Of a stretch of DNA of 64,000 bases, positions 1 to 8,011 are shown one piece after another. How positions within the stretch are numbered: position 1 is the first letter of the stretch; the number at the start of each line of letters is the position of its first letter. Below the pieces are notes generated by a model. The model was not told the DNA's origin. It did not search any database and saw only the letters and a program-made list of their open reading frames with translations. Origin of the DNA: Cronobacter dublinensis subsp. dublinensis LMG 23823 (GTDB lineage: Bacteria > Pseudomonadota > Gammaproteobacteria > Enterobacterales > Enterobacteriaceae); assembly GCF_001277235.1 (NCBI RefSeq), contig NZ_CP012267.1:1-64000 (forward strand), in the 5' to 3' direction. Made by a program: the position numbers and the translations under genes.

Positions 1-3000
1 CGCGCGACAGCGTGATCGCGCGCTCGTACTGCTCCAGCGCGATGCTGTTCATGCCGTCGAGCCGCACAATCTCGGCATAAACCAGCGCCTCTTTATCCGC
101 GAACGTGCCGGGATTGACCCGCGCCCAAAGGGCGATTTTGTCATAATGCTGGTGAATGCGGCGGCGGTATTCGGCGGAGAACGTCTCTGGCGTCAGTTGC
201 AGCGACAACGACAGCGCGCTGTAAACGTGATAGTCCAGCAAATGAATATGCCCCGGCGCCGACCATGCCAGCGCGCCTGCGTGTTCCAGATGTTCCGCCG
301 CCTGCGCGTAGTCGCCACACGCGAAATGCGCCATCGCACGATAGAGCCAGAACCAGAATCCCAGCGTAGAGATTTGCTCTGGCGCGTGCCCGGAAGCCGA
401 CGGCAGCAACGCGTGCGGGAAACGCTCATCGGCATGCCACTCCGGGCCTGCAGGCGTGCGCAGGTGCTGTACGTAATACCGCTGAATTAACAGCATATTT
501 TCTACATCGCGAAACTGCGTTCGGCGCACAAAGGCCAGGCTACGTTCGATGGTCGTCAGTACGACATCCAGATGGTCGCCCCGGCTTAAAAAATTGATTA
601 TCTGGTGACAGGCCGCGAAACAGGCCACGGTCATGTCGCCGTAAGTGACGGCGGAAGTAAACGAGGCGCGGGCGCAATCGACGGTGAATGACAATGGCTG
701 TGTCCAGACACTTAGCTGATCGAGCGCCAGCAGCGTCTTTGCCTCAAACGCGCTGTAGCCGTAGCGCGTCACCTGTTCGCGGGCAAGCGTGCCGTATTCA
801 AAGCCCAGTTGATATTCGCCATAACGGTGACCGACCAGCACCCCAAACCAGGCCATCGCGGTGGTCGACGCGCCGCAAACGCCGTTATCAAGCGTGAGGT
901 GCATCATGCGACAGAGCAGCAGAAAGTGCAGGCGCGGGCAACTGAAGCTCGCAAACAGGCTCGCGCTGTTCAGCAGGTTCATCACCGCGTCCACTTCGGG
1001 ATTGTCCATCGGCGAAAGCGTGCCAAAGGTGGCGGCGGGCGCGTCGCCGGCGCGGTGGCGAACGTGCGCCCAGGCCTGCGCGCATTCGTCAGCGGTCGGC
1101 TCGCGGTTAATATGAATACCGAACACGCCAAGCCAGCGCAGCGCGGTTTCCAGTGCCAGGCGCGGATTGGACTGGCGCATATACACTTCCGCCAGCAGCA
1201 ACGCCGCCAGCGCTTTTTCCGTGAGCGCACCGGGCGCAATCAACAGCCCTTCGCACAGCGCGCGGGTGTTATCGAAATGGCCGAGCGCCAGATGGCATTC
1301 TGCCTCTTCGGTATCCAGCATGAAATCGGGTGAGGCGGCATCATGGCCGAGTGCGCGGGCGGTCTTCAGGTAATTTAGCGCCGAGAGATAATCGCCGGTA
1401 AAGCGGGCCCGCCGCGCCGCCAGCAGGCTCAGCTCACGAAACATCTGGCGCTGCGAGGCAGGTTCGATACTGTCTATCGCGGCGGTGACGTGATGCACAG
1501 CGCGAAACAGCAGCTCGTTGTTGCCTGCCGCCTGGCGCGCAGACTGAGCAAGCAGGCTCGCCGTGGCCAGATGAATGCGGCTTTTCTCACCAGGTTCCAG
1601 CAGCGCGAAGGCGGCCTCCTGTACGCGATCGTGCGTGAAGGCGTAGCCATCATTATTCAGGGTGACCAGTTGCGCGACGATAGCCGGGTGCAGCCGGTAG
1701 ACAATCCCGGCGATCGACATCCCTACCACGCCGCTGACCGTGCTCAGTTCGCCGGTGCAGCCGAGACACGCCATGCCGCCCAGTAGCTTTTGTGTCTCCG
1801 GGGGTAACCCTTCAAGCTGTTGCAGCACCAGCGCCAGGACGTTTTCGGTGTAATGGTGCGTGCGAATGGTCTGGAGGGAATAGCTCCAGCGCTCCTGATA
1901 CGCGTTATACGTCACCAGCCCGTCATCAACAATCCGTCGGAAAAACTCATGCATGAAGAGCGGATTGCCGCCGGTTTTCTCATGGATAAGCGCCGCGAGA
2001 TCGGCCGTGCAGGCTGGCGTGGTGTGCAGCAGCGTCGCCAGCCAGCGCGCCACGGCTTTGACCGGCAACGGCGTCGGATGAAGGGCGGTTGACTGTTGCG
2101 CGCTGGCGGCAAGACCAGCGAACGCGTCGCGCTGACGATGCTCATCGCGGTACGCCACCACCATTAAAAGTGGTACGGCGGCGCAGTTTTGTAGCAGATA
2201 ATCCAGAATATCCAGGCTTGCGGCATCGGCCCACTGCAAATCATCTAATAACAGCACCAGCGGGCGGCCCGGCGTGGCGAAGGTTTTGACCAGCGCCAGC
2301 ACCATATGGTTGAAACGCGCGCGGGTGTCGATGGCGAAGGTATCCGCCGAAAAGTTCTGGCGGATCTCCAGCAATAAACGCAGCTCCGGCACCAGGCTTA
2401 CGGCCAGTTCTTCGTAACCTTCCAGGGCGCGTGAGAGCCGCGCGCGCCAGTGGGCGACCTCTTCGCTTTGTTGACCAAGCAGATGCAACGTAAGGGCGCG
2501 AAACGCGGCGCTTAGCACCGCCCAGGGCAGGGCGGGCGCAAACTGATCGACCTTGCCGACCGCCAGGAGCGCATTGCGCTGTTGCAGCGCCTTGAGGCCC
2601 GAGGCGAGCAGTGCGGATTTGCCGATGCCCGACGGGCCGCTCACCGTCACCAGCCGCGACAGCCCGCTGCGGCTCACTTCGTCAAAAGCGTTAATCAGGT
2701 CAAGCGTCTGCGGATGCGTCGTATACAGCGTGTCCGTGAGCTGAAACGCGAACGCGCGATCCTGCAATCCCGGCGGGAACGCGGCGATGTCGCGTCCGTC
2801 AATGAGCGTTGCCTGACAGCGCCGCAGGTCGGCGATAAGCCCATCCACGGTTTGATAGCGACCTTCGGGCGTTTTTGCGAGCAGCCTGAGGATGATGTCG
2901 GAAAGCACGGGCGGGATCCCCGGACGCATCTCATGCGGGGCGCGCGGCTCGGACGCCACATGGTGATGTGCCCATTCCGCCTGGCTGTTACCGCTTAACG

Positions 3001-3682
3001 CAAAGGGCAAATTGCCGGTCAGCAACTCGTAAAGCACCACGCCGAGACTATAGAGATCGCTGCGGCTGTCGACGGCGCGCCGGGTATGAGCGGTATGCTC
3101 CGGCGACATATAGGCTGGCGTGCCGCCTGTAACGGGTAGCTGCGCCTGACGGCTTTCATCACAGATAAGCGTCGAAAGCCCGAATCCGCCGAGGCGGCAG
3201 GAGGCGTCGTCATACAGGAATATATGGCCTGGTTTGATATCGCCGTGGATCAGATTGCGCAAATGCATCTGTTGAAGAGGAGCGCAGATCCGCAGGGCCA
3301 GCTCCAGGAAACTGGCGAGACTGGCCATCGGTTTGCCGGTCATACCGGTCAGTAATTTGAAGGCAAATGGTGAGTAAACCAGCGCGAAACGGCCACGAAA
3401 TTGCGTGCTGGCGGCGGGTTTTACCGCCCAGGCGCTGTTGAGCGCGTCGCGCAGCGCGAATTCATTGCGCAAAAGGCGCGTGGCGCGCGACTCTTCTTCA
3501 TCGCTCACGGCGGTGGCGATAAAAAACGCGCCGCCGGAGTGATGATGACGGCCTTTAAGCCAGGATACCCCGCCCTCCTGGGCCAGGAGGGTAAAAATAA
3601 CATCTTCTTTGAGCACGAAGGCCCGGTTTTCGCTGAGGTTACCCTGCAGCGGCCAGATCACTGGCTCTGACGCTTGACTCAT
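1..3682 (-). CDS. Giant kinase-like/AAA-ATPase sensor protein (3' end outside window)
   Basis: At least 1227 residues are visible; the gene runs off the left edge. Residues about 1-270 are a Ser/Thr protein-kinase fold with the catalytic-loop motif HGDIKPGHI (H146, D148). The DFG position reads GFG (G166), so the metal-binding Asp is missing. From about residue 290 there is a large AAA-type ATPase module with a P-loop, GPSGIGKS, near 348 and a Walker-B-like LLLDDLQWAD. A long helical, TPR-like region follows. This order matches the trifunctional 'Ser/Thr kinase - ATPase - sensor histidine kinase' proteins, in which PAS/GAF and histidine-kinase domains lie C-terminally; that part is not visible, so the full type is inferred. 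ATG at 3682 follows an in-frame stop. A receiver gene lies 68 bases upstream on the same strand, a natural partner. Confidence 0.85.
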   Translation of the reverse strand, partial: MSQASEPVIWPLQGNLSENRAFVLKEDVIFTLLAQEGGVSWLKGRHHHSGGAFFIATAVSDEEESRATRLLRNEFALRDALNSAWAVKPAASTQFRGRFALVYSPFAFKLLTGMTGKPMASLASFLELALRICAPLQQMHLRNLIHGDIKPGHIFLYDDASCRLGGFGLSTLICDESRQAQLPVTGGTPAYMSPEHTAHTRRAVDSRSDLYSLGVVLYELLTGNLPFALSGNSQAEWAHHHVASEPRAPHEMRPGIPPVLSDIILRLLAKTPEGRYQTVDGLIADLRRCQATLIDGRDIAAFPPGLQDRAFAFQLTDTLYTTHPQTLDLINAFDEVSRSGLSRLVTVSGPSGIGKSALLASGLKALQQRNALLAVGKVDQFAPALPWAVLSAAFRALTLHLLGQQSEEVAHWRARLSRALEGYEELAVSLVPELRLLLEIRQNFSADTFAIDTRARFNHMVLALVKTFATPGRPLVLLLDDLQWADAASLDILDYLLQNCAAVPLLMVVAYRDEHRQRDAFAGLAASAQQSTALHPTPLPVKAVARWLATLLHTTPACTADLAALIHEKTGGNPLFMHEFFRRIVDDGLVTYNAYQERWSYSLQTIRTHHYTENVLALVLQQLEGLPPETQKLLGGMACLGCTGELSTVSGVVGMSIAGIVYRLHPAIVAQLVTLNNDGYAFTHDRVQEAAFALLEPGEKSRIHLATASLLAQSARQAAGNNELLFRAVHHVTAAIDSIEPASQRQMFRELSLLAARRARFTGDYLSALNYLKTARALGHDAASPDFMLDTEEAECHLALGHFDNTRALCEGLLIAPGALTEKALAALLLAEVYMRQSNPRLALETALRWLGVFGIHINREPTADECAQAWAHVRHRAGDAPAATFGTLSPMDNPEVDAVMNLLNSASLFASFSCPRLHFLLLCRMMHLTLDNGVCGASTTAMAWFGVLVGHRYGEYQLGFEYGTLAREQVTRYGYSAFEAKTLLALDQLSVWTQPLSFTVDCARASFTSAVTYGDMTVACFAACHQIINFLSRGDHLDVVLTTIERSLAFVRRTQFRDVENMLLIQRYYVQHLRTPAGPEWHADERFPHALLPSASGHAPEQISTLGFWFWLYRAMAHFACGDYAQAAEHLEHAGALAWSAPGHIHLLDYHVYSALSLSLQLTPETFSAEYRRRIHQHYDKIALWARVNPGTFADKEALVYAEIVRLDGMNSIALEQYERAITLSR

Positions 3683-3750
3683 CCATCATCCCCGGTTTTC
3701 AGGACCTCGCCCGCGCCGGTCCGCGGGCGGTTTCTTAACGGGCAGGCTAT

Positions 3751-4128
3751 TCAGCCGCCGGACAACACGCGCTGTATGTGGCCGAGAAGCACATCAACGT
3801 TTATCGGCTTACGCAAAAAAGCAACGGCGCCGAGGGATTCGGCGTACCGTTGCATGTTTTCATCGCCATGGCCGGTGATAAAAATCACGGGCGGTGGCGG
3901 TGTGGGGAGGATTTTTAATTTTTCGAACAGCGTGAGGCCGTTCATCCCCTTGAGTTTAATGTCGACAATAATCACGCACGCGGTGTCGAGCGCGGTTTCA
4001 CTGCTGAGAAACGCTTCGGCGGAGTCGAAAGCGTCGGTCAGGTATCCATCCGATTGCAGCAGGTTACAAAGCCCGTTGCGTACAGAACGTTCATCGTCAA
4101 CGATGGCGATGCGCTGCGGCAGCGTCAT
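3751..4128 (-). CDS. Single-domain response regulator (receiver only)
   Basis: A 125-residue CheY/FixJ-type receiver with nothing attached. The acidic pocket is D11/D12 (IAIVDDE), the phospho-acceptor is D56 (IIVDIKLKG), the switch Thr is in FITGHGD and the conserved Lys is in FLRKP. ATG at 4128 is chosen because GAGG lies about 10 bases upstream; a TTG five codons earlier is also in frame. Without an output domain it probably relays phosphate or acts by protein contact. The likely kinase is the giant sensor protein just downstream. The start lies a few bases past the stop of the upstream XapX gene, so the four genes look like one operon. Confidence 0.88.
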   Translation of the reverse strand: MTLPQRIAIVDDERSVRNGLCNLLQSDGYLTDAFDSAEAFLSSETALDTACVIIVDIKLKGMNGLTLFEKLKILPTPPPPVIFITGHGDENMQRYAESLGAVAFLRKPINVDVLLGHIQRVLSGG

Positions 4129-4139
4129 GCTGTCTGTCC

Positions 4140-4418
4140 TCAAAATGCGTCGCCCGAGCGGGGCGGCTTGCCTCTCTCACTTGCGGGCGGCGGCGCTGTG
4201 CCGCTGATTTTCGGCACGCACTCCTGGCGAAACCAATGAAAAGTGACGGGTTCGCCGCGAAGCAGTCTGCGGCAGACCGGGATCACCTGCTCGCCTGCCA
4301 GCATCCCGAGCAGTCCCAGCAGCGCGACGAGCGGCGGTGCGGGCGAATGCACATCAAGTGTTGCGTAAATCGCGCCAGCCAGCACGCCGACCGCGAGAGA
4401 AATCAGCCAGGCTTTCAT
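4140..4418 (-). CDS. XapX-domain small membrane protein (copy 2)
   Basis: A 92-residue protein whose first 50 residues form the XapX (DUF1427) domain: two hydrophobic segments (about 4-22 and 30-46) around the family motif VHSPAPPLVALLGLLGMLAGE. The C-terminal 40 residues are polar and Pro/Arg-rich. Function is not established for the family. The ATG overlaps the stop of the upstream paralogue (ATGA), implying translational coupling. The tandem pair probably arose by duplication; only the membrane domain is shared, the tails differ. Confidence 0.75.
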   Translation of the reverse strand: MKAWLISLAVGVLAGAIYATLDVHSPAPPLVALLGLLGMLAGEQVIPVCRRLLRGEPVTFHWFRQECVPKISGTAPPPASERGKPPRSGDAF

Positions 4419-4657
4419 GATGCTTCCCTGTTCGGTGCGCGTAACGGCGGCGCGGTGTCAATGTGCGGGGCCTGCGCGACGGGGCGCAGGGCGACCTCAT
4501 GGCGGTTCAGCGCCTCTCGGGTGACATAATCGCCCGTCAACATGCCAAGCAGGCCCACCAGCGCGATAGCGGGCGGCGCGGGCGATTTTACTTTCAACAG
4601 GCCGTAAACCAGCCCAATCAGTAACCCGGCGGCGAGGGATATAACTGCGGTGCTCAT
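4415..4657 (-). CDS. XapX-domain small membrane protein (copy 1)
   Basis: An 80-residue protein with the same two-helix XapX core as its neighbour, VKSPAPPAIALVGLLGMLTG, near residues 24-43, and a short polar tail. GGAG precedes the ATG. It lies 59 bases downstream of the YcaC-like hydrolase gene and overlaps the next XapX gene by four bases. XapX proteins are often found beside isochorismatase-like hydrolases and amidohydrolases, as here. No biochemical role can be read from the sequence. Confidence 0.75.
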   Translation of the reverse strand: MSTAVISLAAGLLIGLVYGLLKVKSPAPPAIALVGLLGMLTGDYVTREALNRHEVALRPVAQAPHIDTAPPLRAPNREAS

Positions 4658-4716
4658 AACGCTCTCCAGTCAGGGGCGATACGCAGGCGGGCATCAAACC
4701 CACCTGCGATGGCCGC

Positions 4717-5403
4717 TTAGCGGGCCGGGACCGGCGCCAGCGTGCGGTGCTCGCTCTTCTGGCGGGACGGCGCTTTATGCACCATGGTGTAAGCATAATC
4801 CACGCCCATACCATATGCGCCAGAGTGTTCTTTCACAATATCCATCACTGCGTTGTATGTTTCTTTGCGTGCCCAGTCGCGCTGCCACTCCAGCATCACC
4901 TGCTGCCAGGTCACCGGTACGACGCCCGCCTGGATCATGCGCTGCATCGCGAAATCATGGGCTTCTTTGGAGGTACCGCCGGAGGCGTCTGACACCATAT
5001 AGATTTCATAGTCGCCTTCCAGCATGGCGCACAGTGAGAAGCTGTTATTGCACACTTCGGTCCAGAGGCCGGACACCACCACTTTACGTTTGCCGTTGGC
5101 GGCCAGCGCGTCACGCACTTTCTGGTCATCCCAGGAGTTCATGGAGGTACGCTCCAGGATGTCCTGACCGGGGAAGACATCCAGCAGCTCCGGGTAGGTA
5201 TTGCCGGAGAAACTTTCGGTCTCAACGGTCGTGATAATGGTCGGGATGTTGAAGACTTTCGCCGCTTTCGCCAGCGCGACGGTGTTGTTTTTCAGCACCT
5301 GACGGTCAATAGACTGCACGCCAAACGCCATCTGCGGCTGCTGGTCGATAAAAATCATCTGGCAGTTGGAAGGGGTGAGCAGTTCGAGTTTAGAGGTTGT
5401 CAT
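4717..5403 (-). CDS. Isochorismatase-family (YcaC-like) cysteine hydrolase
   Basis: A 228-residue soluble alpha/beta hydrolase of the isochorismatase superfamily. The catalytic Asp is in FIDQQPQMAF near residue 19, the nucleophilic Cys is in SGLWTEVCNNSF near 119, and the family's cis-peptide region precedes that Cys. The overall layout (N-terminal 'TPSNCQMIFID', insert 'SIDRQVLKNN', C-terminal 'AYGMGVDY') is that of YcaC rather than of a true isochorismatase. Substrate unknown. First gene of the minus-strand operon that includes the XapX pair; divergent from the amidohydrolase gene. Confidence 0.85.
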   Translation of the reverse strand: MTTSKLELLTPSNCQMIFIDQQPQMAFGVQSIDRQVLKNNTVALAKAAKVFNIPTIITTVETESFSGNTYPELLDVFPGQDILERTSMNSWDDQKVRDALAANGKRKVVVSGLWTEVCNNSFSLCAMLEGDYEIYMVSDASGGTSKEAHDFAMQRMIQAGVVPVTWQQVMLEWQRDWARKETYNAVMDIVKEHSGAYGMGVDYAYTMVHKAPSRQKSEHRTLAPVPAR

Positions 5404-5703
5404 AAAATCATCCAGTGAGGTTAGAGGTTACAGGCCCGCCGTGTCACAGACACAGACGTCGACGGCGAGGCCGTTGTCAGTCGGGCTTTATACTGGCGCT
5501 CCCCTCTGGATCGCGTAATTATCTCTTCGTATAACTATCCTTTCGTATACCTATACTCAGGTATACCTATCCCTTCGTATAACTGGTTTTTTTCTCCGCA
5601 CGGTTCCCATAATCCTGGCAACAACATGATGTCGTCCTTCGGGCGGCGTCGATAAAGCCCCGCGCTGCTGGCGCGCTGAACGGGCACTCAGACAGGAGGA
5701 TGT
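5404..5703. other. Divergent intergenic region with repeat array
   Basis: About 300 bases between the YcaC-like gene (minus) and the amidohydrolase gene (plus). No convincing open frame. It holds the tandem repeat block described separately and a good ribosome site (GGAGG) just before the amidohydrolase ATG. Presumably carries both divergent promoters. Confidence 0.6.
5526..5586. repeat. Four imperfect ~16-bp tandem repeats
   Basis: Units start near 5526, 5542, 5559 and 5574. Each contains a (TTC)GTATA(A/C)CTAT core: TTCGTATAACTATCC, TTCGTATACCTATAC, AGGTATACCTATCC, TTCGTATAACTGG. The third contains the palindrome AGGTATACCT. The spacing of about 1.5 helical turns and the position between divergent genes suggest a regulator-binding array, but no regulator gene is adjacent. 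Confidence 0.6.
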
Positions 5704-7578
5704 ATGGTTTCCCTTGGTAAGGCAGATCTGATTCTGGTGAACGGCCAGTTTCATACGGTCGATCGTGAAAATCCGCACGCCGAGGCGGTGGCTATCCGCG
5801 ATGGTAAATTTCTGGAAGTCGGAACCGTGGCCGACGTCATGCAGCATCACTGCGAGGCCACGAAAGTAGTGGATCTGAAAGGCCACACTGCAATTCCCGG
5901 CCTGAATGACTCGCACCTTCACCTGATCCGCGGCGGTCTGAATTACAACCTTGAACTGCGCTGGGAAGGCGTGCCCTCGCTTGCAGACGCCCTGCGGATG
6001 TTAAAAGACCAGGCGCTGCGCACGCCGTCGCCGCAGTGGGTGCGCGTGGTGGGCGGCTGGACGGAGTTTCAGTTTGCCGAGCGTCGCATGCCGACGCTTG
6101 ATGAAATTAACGAGGCCGCGCCGGATACCCCGGTATTTATTCTTCACCTCTACGATCGGGCGCTGCTGAACCGCGCCGCACTAAAGGTGGTCGGGTATAC
6201 CAAAGACACGCCAAACCCGCCGGGCGGCGAGATCCAGCGCGACGCCAATGGCAACCCGACCGGGATGTTGATTGCGCGCCCGAACGCCATGATCCTTTAC
6301 GCCACGCTCGCCAAAGGGCCGAAGCTGCCGCTGGACCTGCAGGTCAACTCCACCCGCCAGTTTATGCGTGAGCTCAACCGCCTGGGGCTGACCAGCGCCA
6401 TTGACGCGGGCGGCGGTTTCCAGAACTACCCGGAAGATTATGAGGTCATCAAAACGCTTAATGATAATCAGCAGATGACTATTCGTATCGCCTATAACCT
6501 CTTTACCCAGCGCCCCGGTCACGAGCTTGAGGATTTCGAGAAGTGGACTGATATGCTCACGCCAGGGCAGGGCAATGATTTCTTCCGCCATAACGGCGCG
6601 GGTGAAATGCTGGTCTTCTCCGCTGCCGACTTCGAAGATTTCCTTGAGCCGCGGCCCGATCTTGCGCCGGGCATGGAAGATGAGCTGGAGCGCGTTGTGC
6701 GCCACTTAGTCGAGCATCGCTGGCCGTTCCGCCTGCACGCCACCTATAACGAATCGATAAGCCGGATGCTGGACGTGTTCGAACGGGTCAACCGCGATAT
6801 TCCGTTCAACGGCCTGCACTGGTTCTTCGATCACGCCGAAACGGTAACCCAGCACAATATCGACCGCATTAAGGCGCTGGGCGGCGGCATCGCGGTGCAG
6901 CACCGTATGGCCTTTCAGGGTGAATATTTCGCCGAACGCTACGGCATGGAGGCGACACGCCACACGCCGCCGGTGGCGAAAATGCTGGAAACCGGCGTGC
7001 CGGTAGGCCTTGGCACCGACGCCACGCGCGTCGCGAGCTATAACCCGTGGACGGCGCTGTACTGGCTGGTCTCCGGGCGTACCGTGGGCGGGATGCAGAT
7101 GTATGACCACAGCGCGCGGCTCGATCGTGATACCGCGCTGATGCTCTGGACGCAGGGCAGCGCCTGGTTCTCCAGCGAGCAGGGCAAAAAAGGGCAGATC
7201 AAGGCAGGGCAGCTTGCGGATCTCGCGGTACTGAGCAAAGACTACTTCCGGGTGCCGGAAGAGGAGATCAAGGGCATTGAGTCAGTGCTGACGGTAGTGG
7301 ATGGCGATATCGTCTACGCCGCGGGCGCGTTTGGCCCTCTTTCGCCGCCGACGATCCCGGTATTGCCGGAGTGGTCGCCGGTCGTCAACGTACCGGGTCA
7401 TTACCGCAGCGCGCCGCCGCAGGCCGCCCGCGTCGGGCTTCGCCCTGCCGTACACCAGTGCAGCGGCCCATGCGGCGTACACCGTCATCAGCATGACGTG
7501 GCGCGCCTCTCTTCCGTCCCGGTTGCCGACGATAACGCCTTCTGGGGCGCGCTCGGCTGCAGCTGCTTTGCGTTCTGA
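5704..7578 (+). CDS. YtcJ-type metal-dependent amidohydrolase
   Basis: A 624-residue amidohydrolase-superfamily protein. The N-terminal beta-sandwich is followed by the metal-binding HxH, GLNDSHLHL (H71, H73). Later come the metal/catalytic motifs LHATYNE, FDHAET and the terminal VGLGTDATR. Together these match the YtcJ/Amidohydro_3 group that removes amide or formyl groups. The ATG has a strong GGAGG five bases upstream. The C-terminus (WGALGCSCFAF) is a family-typical extension. The next gene starts four bases after the stop. With DoxX, MFS and alpha/beta-hydrolase neighbours it may belong to a detoxification or catabolic set; the substrate cannot be inferred. Confidence 0.85.
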   Translation: MVSLGKADLILVNGQFHTVDRENPHAEAVAIRDGKFLEVGTVADVMQHHCEATKVVDLKGHTAIPGLNDSHLHLIRGGLNYNLELRWEGVPSLADALRMLKDQALRTPSPQWVRVVGGWTEFQFAERRMPTLDEINEAAPDTPVFILHLYDRALLNRAALKVVGYTKDTPNPPGGEIQRDANGNPTGMLIARPNAMILYATLAKGPKLPLDLQVNSTRQFMRELNRLGLTSAIDAGGGFQNYPEDYEVIKTLNDNQQMTIRIAYNLFTQRPGHELEDFEKWTDMLTPGQGNDFFRHNGAGEMLVFSAADFEDFLEPRPDLAPGMEDELERVVRHLVEHRWPFRLHATYNESISRMLDVFERVNRDIPFNGLHWFFDHAETVTQHNIDRIKALGGGIAVQHRMAFQGEYFAERYGMEATRHTPPVAKMLETGVPVGLGTDATRVASYNPWTALYWLVSGRTVGGMQMYDHSARLDRDTALMLWTQGSAWFSSEQGKKGQIKAGQLADLAVLSKDYFRVPEEEIKGIESVLTVVDGDIVYAAGAFGPLSPPTIPVLPEWSPVVNVPGHYRSAPPQAARVGLRPAVHQCSGPCGVHRHQHDVARLSSVPVADDNAFWGALGCSCFAF

Positions 7579-7582
7579 GCCT

Positions 7583-8011
7583 ATGAAAAGCGCCTCGTTT
7601 TCTCAAGCCACGCCCCGTCCTGATGCGGGGCTGTTCTTCCTGCGTCTGACGGGCAGCCTGCTGTTGCTTTATGTCCATGGGCTGCCGAAAGTGCTGCATT
7701 TCACCGCAGAGCTGGGACGCATCGAAGATCCGTTCGGCATGGGGCCGTACATGAGCCTGCTGCCCGCCATTCTGGCCGAGGTCATTTGCCCGATTTTCAT
7801 TATTCTCGGCATCGCTACCCGGCTCGCCTGCCTGCCGATTATCGGCGTGCTGCTGGTGGCGATGCTGGCGGTACACCCCGGCTGGAGCATTGCCGAAGGG
7901 CAGTTTGGCTGGCTGCTGCTGATTATTTTCACCACGCTGGCGTTAACCGGGCCCGGCAGGTGGCGAATTAACGTGCCGGGCAAACAGGAGTTCAGGCATG
8001 GCGCAGGTTAA
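7583..8011 (+). CDS. DoxX-family membrane protein
   Basis: A 142-residue protein with four hydrophobic helices (about 17-33, 60-78, 83-100, 110-126), the DoxX/SURF4 layout. The motif LRLTGSLLLLYVHGLPKV near the N-terminus is typical. ATG at 7583 is four bases after the amidohydrolase stop; a longer frame upstream overlaps the amidohydrolase and is rejected. Its 3' end overlaps the MFS gene by 14 bases, so three genes are co-transcribed. Some DoxX relatives work in quinone or sulphur redox chemistry; the role here is unknown. Confidence 0.8.
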   Translation: MKSASFSQATPRPDAGLFFLRLTGSLLLLYVHGLPKVLHFTAELGRIEDPFGMGPYMSLLPAILAEVICPIFIILGIATRLACLPIIGVLLVAMLAVHPGWSIAEGQFGWLLLIIFTTLALTGPGRWRINVPGKQEFRHGAG

